DNA of 64,000 nucleotides from VRUE01 sp963817905 (GTDB lineage: Bacteria > Actinomycetota > Thermoleophilia > Solirubrobacterales > 70-9): NCBI GenBank assembly GCA_963817905.1, contig CAWFPS010000003.1:1364001-1428000 (forward strand), given 5' to 3'. The notes below the pieces were generated by a model. It saw only the letters and a program-made list of their open reading frames with translations. It did not search any database and was not told where the DNA came from. Shown here one piece after another: positions 62,139-64,000 of the stretch. Numbering within the stretch: position 1 is the first letter of the stretch; each line of letters starts with the position of its first letter. Made by a program: the position numbers and the translations under genes.

Positions 62139-62417
62139 GTGAAGAAGCGCAGGCATACCCCCGAGCAGATCATTCGCAAGCTCAGGGAGGCCGAGAAGAT
62201 GCTCGGCGAAGGCAAGCAAATATCCGAGGTGGCAAAGGCGCTGGAGGTCTCCGAGCAGACGTTCCACCGCTGGCGCAACCAGTACGGCGGCATGAAGGCC
62301 GACGATGTCAAGCGGCTGAAGGAGCTCGAGAAGGAGAACCACGAGCTCAAGCAGATCGTCGCCGACAAGGAGCTCGACATCCGCGCCTACAAGGAGATCG
62401 CGAAGGGAAACTTCTAG
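62139..62417 (+). CDS. IS3 OrfA
   Basis: This is the 92-residue HTH protein of the IS3 transposase. The GTG start at 62139 has a clear AAGGAGG site at 62122-62128. TPEQIIRKLREAEKMLGEGK then VSEQTFHRWRNQYGG forms the HTH_Tnp_1 domain, and ELEKENHELKQIVADKELDI is a leucine-zipper-like coiled coil. It ends at TAG 62415-62417 just after the slippery site. Confidence 0.92.
   Translation: MKKRRHTPEQIIRKLREAEKMLGEGKQISEVAKALEVSEQTFHRWRNQYGGMKADDVKRLKELEKENHELKQIVADKELDIRAYKEIAKGNF
62405..62411 (+). promoter_or_regulatory. Programmed -1 frameshift site
   Basis: GGGAAAC fits the X_XXY_YYZ slippery heptamer in the OrfA frame (G GGA AAC). A -1 slip continues as LLGPARRRRAVLILQDRL, the start of OrfB, bypassing the TAG two codons later. 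This is the standard way IS3 makes the OrfAB transposase. Confidence 0.85.
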
Positions 62418-63367
62418 GCCCGGCCCGGAGGCGCCGAGCGGTCCTGATCCTCCAGGACCGCCTCGGCCTCTCCGAGCGTCGGGCGTGCCGGATCGCCGGC
62501 CAGCACCGATCCACGCAGCGCCATGAGCCGCACCTCGCCCCAGACGATGCCGCCCTGCGAAAACGCCTGCGCGAGATCTCCAAATTGAAGAAGCGCTGGG
62601 GCTACCGCCGCGCCCACGCCCGCCTGATTGAAGAGGGCTGGGAAGTCAACAAGAAGCGGGTGCAGCGCCTCTGGCGCGAGGAGGGGTTGCGGGTGCCCCG
62701 CCGCAAGCGAAAGCGCGCCAGGCTGGGAGATAACGCAGACGGCAAGGAGCTGCGCGCCGAACATCCCGACCACGTCTGGGCGCTCGACTTCCAGACCGAC
62801 GAAACCGCCGACGGGCGCCAGCTGCGGGTGCTGAATGTGATCGACGAGTTCACCCGCGAGGCGTTGGCGAGCGAGGTGGCCCGCTCGATCACCGCCGAGG
62901 ACACGGTTGCGCTCCTGGAACGCCTCGTCGGCCTGCGTGGCACCGTACCCGAGCACATCCGCTGCGACAACGGGCCCGAGCTGATCGCCCACACCCTGCG
63001 CGACTGGTGTCGCTTGGGCAAGACCGCCACCGCCTACATCGAGCCGGGCTCACCCTGGCAGAACCCATTCATCGAGTCCTTCAACGGCCGTACCCGCGAC
63101 GAGGTGCTCGACATCGAGCTGTTCTACACCCTGGCCGAGGCCAAGGTCATCCTCGCTGACTGGATCGTCGCCTACAACACCGAACACCCACACTCGTCCC
63201 TGGGGATGCTGCCGCCGGCGCGATTCGCCGAGCGCTGGCGGGAGGAGAACGGCGCTCCGCCGCCTCACTCCGATCGCCCTACGGGCTCACTCCGCGAGGC
63301 GGCGGTCGACCCCGCTACGGTGCATGTCGATACCGACCACGAACTCTCGCTGAGGGTGGACCGGTAA
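62411..63367 (+). CDS. IS3 OrfB integrase domain (made as OrfAB by frameshift)
   Basis: The OrfB frame is entered by -1 slippage at 62405-62411. Early segments (RWGYRRAHARLIEEGWEVNK) match HTH_21. The DDE core follows: HVWALDFQTDE (first Asp), RCDNGPELIAHTLRDWC (second Asp) and NPFIESFNGRTRDEVLD (Glu, 35 residues later), with HSSLGMLPPARFA at the end. The frame is open to TAA 63367, so the transposase seems active. Confidence 0.92.
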   Translation, partial: LLGPARRRRAVLILQDRLGLSERRACRIAGQHRSTQRHEPHLAPDDAALRKRLREISKLKKRWGYRRAHARLIEEGWEVNKKRVQRLWREEGLRVPRRKRKRARLGDNADGKELRAEHPDHVWALDFQTDETADGRQLRVLNVIDEFTREALASEVARSITAEDTVALLERLVGLRGTVPEHIRCDNGPELIAHTLRDWCRLGKTATAYIEPGSPWQNPFIESFNGRTRDEVLDIELFYTLAEAKVILADWIVAYNTEHPHSSLGMLPPARFAERWREENGAPPPHSDRPTGSLREAAVDPATVHVDTDHELSLRVDR

Positions 63368-63381
63368 ACGGGGGCCGGTCA

Positions 63382-64000
63382 ACACCAACACAGTTGCTGT
63401 TGGAGGAGATCGAGGAAGTGGTAGGCGGCATAGCGGTCGGTGACCGCGATCCCGCCGAAGTCCTCGCCGAGCAGCTCCTTGGCCGCTGTCTGCCCGCGCG
63501 AAGGGTCGATCCGGTAGCAGGCGTAAAGCGATGTGGCGGCGAGCCACAGCCATTGCTGGGCCGATCCCAGGCGCCAGCCGGTCTCGTCGGCATGCACGGC
63601 CTCGGCTTCGCGCACGGCCTCGGCCAGCTCCCGCCAGGGATCGGCCAGGGCGGCGCTCATCCTCATGATCGTCCGGTCGACCGCGCCGAGGGAGATCGGG
63701 ATTCCGAACATCTGGGTGACGACGTCACAGACCTGGCGGCGCGAGAGGCGGTGGACGCCGGCCAGGGTGGCGACATGCGCCTGCAGGCGCGGGCCGAAGG
63801 CAGAAGCGGTGACGCCGGCGGGCAGCTCGGCCAGCCCGCCGGCGCCGCAGGCAGGGCACAGCAGGCGGTGGCGGCGATGCTCTGCGATCAGCGGGGCGAT
63901 CGGCGGCAGCTCCCACACCTGGTGGGCGAGCGGCTTACCGAGCCGCTCCTCCGAGCCGTCGAAGGCGTGCCCGCACTCACATGAGGCGGGCAGGTGCTCG
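63382..64000 (-). pseudogene. IS66 transposase, N-terminal part (continues beyond window)
   Basis: This fragment begins outside the window. It has the zinc-ribbon region ASCECGHAFDGSEERLG and LCPACGAGGLAELPAGV, then DDE residues AVHADETGWRLGSAQQWLW and VTDRYAAYHFLDLLQQQLCW, where the frame is cut by the IS3 end. The C-terminal part continues at 62057-61544. Confidence 0.88.

Larger units (their letters stand above)
62058..63381 (+). mobile_element. IS3-family insertion sequence (1324 bp)
   Basis: The element begins TGGCATGACCCCC and ends GGGGGCCGGTCA. Its ends share TG...CCCCC in inverted orientation. It is flanked by the direct repeat ACAC (62054-62057 and 63382-63385), a 4-base target duplication. 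It holds overlapping orfA and orfB with a -1 frameshift site. The insertion lies in the IS66 transposase gene. Confidence 0.88.
61496..64000 (-). mobile_element. IS66-family element, interrupted, right end outside window
   Basis: An IS66 transposase gene on the minus strand is split by an IS3 element (62058-63381). The left boundary is set tentatively at GTAGGCGTTCAC (61496), because IS66 ends usually begin GTA and the regulator frame decays there. The right end is not in the window. The accessory genes tnpA/tnpB of IS66 are not visible. Confidence 0.6.

Noticed and set aside
61544..62380. 278-residue minus-strand gene as one protein
   Set aside because: Its first half reads through IS3 DNA; only the part up to 62057 is IS66 transposase.

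Overview
The window is GC-rich actinobacterial chromosome around the replication origin. The gene order gyrA-gyrB-dciA-recF-dnaN-dnaA (minus) facing rpmH-rnpA-yidD-yidC-jag-rsmG-parA-parB (plus) is the classical bacterial origin layout. A menaquinone-based split cytochrome bc complex, a six-gene mce cluster, a DciA homologue and a mycobacterial-type GyrA intein point to a deep-branching actinobacterium, perhaps class Thermoleophilia. That placement is inference from gene content, not from a marker-gene tree.

Layout. 1-9.2 kb: replication and topology genes on the minus strand; gyrA runs off the left edge and carries a 205-residue intein. 7.75-7.9 kb: a cluster of TGTGGA DnaA-box-like words, the likely oriC core. 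9.3-14.0 kb: ribosomal protein L34, RNase P protein, membrane insertion, Jag, RsmG, ParA/ParB, with a good parS candidate at the rnpA/yidD junction. 14.0-20.9 kb: hipA remnant, tRNA-Ile, a bifunctional-nuclease-family protein, a frame-broken ddl, an aminotransferase, a phosphodiesterase and a membrane glycosyltransferase. 20.9-23.3 kb: a decayed accessory patch (truncated integrase, aspartic-protease fragment, relics). 23.3-27.8 kb: a YmdB-type phosphodiesterase, an ABC-2 exporter and an unusual two-gene module with a HicA-like small protein. 27.8-31.3 kb: haem genes (hemB, a fused siroheme-decarboxylase-like protein, hemL). 31.3-38.1 kb: Rieske, cytochrome b6 and subunit IV-cytochrome c proteins, menaquinone methyltransferase and polyprenyl synthase, then TatA/TatC. 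38.1-39.6 kb: a Xre/RES toxin-antitoxin pair and tRNA-Lys. 39.6-52.8 kb: an exported protein, an MMPL transporter and six consecutive MCE-domain proteins. 52.9-57.7 kb: dnaB (with a homing-endonuclease intein in its P-loop), a DnaC/DnaI-like loader and purA. 57.7-60.8 kb: two paralogous lipoproteins, a TetR regulator and an exported protein. 61.1-64 kb: a regulator fragment, then an IS66 element split by an IS3 element.

Points of interest. (1) Long intergenic palindromes recur; two of them, 18 kb apart, share identical inner sequence, and in two places palindromes reach into coding sequence, supplying the start of rsmG and sitting in the N-terminus of a glycosyltransferase. (2) Both a DciA-type and a DnaC/DnaI-type helicase loader are present. 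(3) Three otherwise normal genes (ddl, dnaB, mce4) each carry a single-base frameshift; sequencing error must be excluded before calling them real. (4) The 27.1-27.8 kb two-gene module and the exported protein family seen at 39.6 and 60.0 kb are not families I can name.
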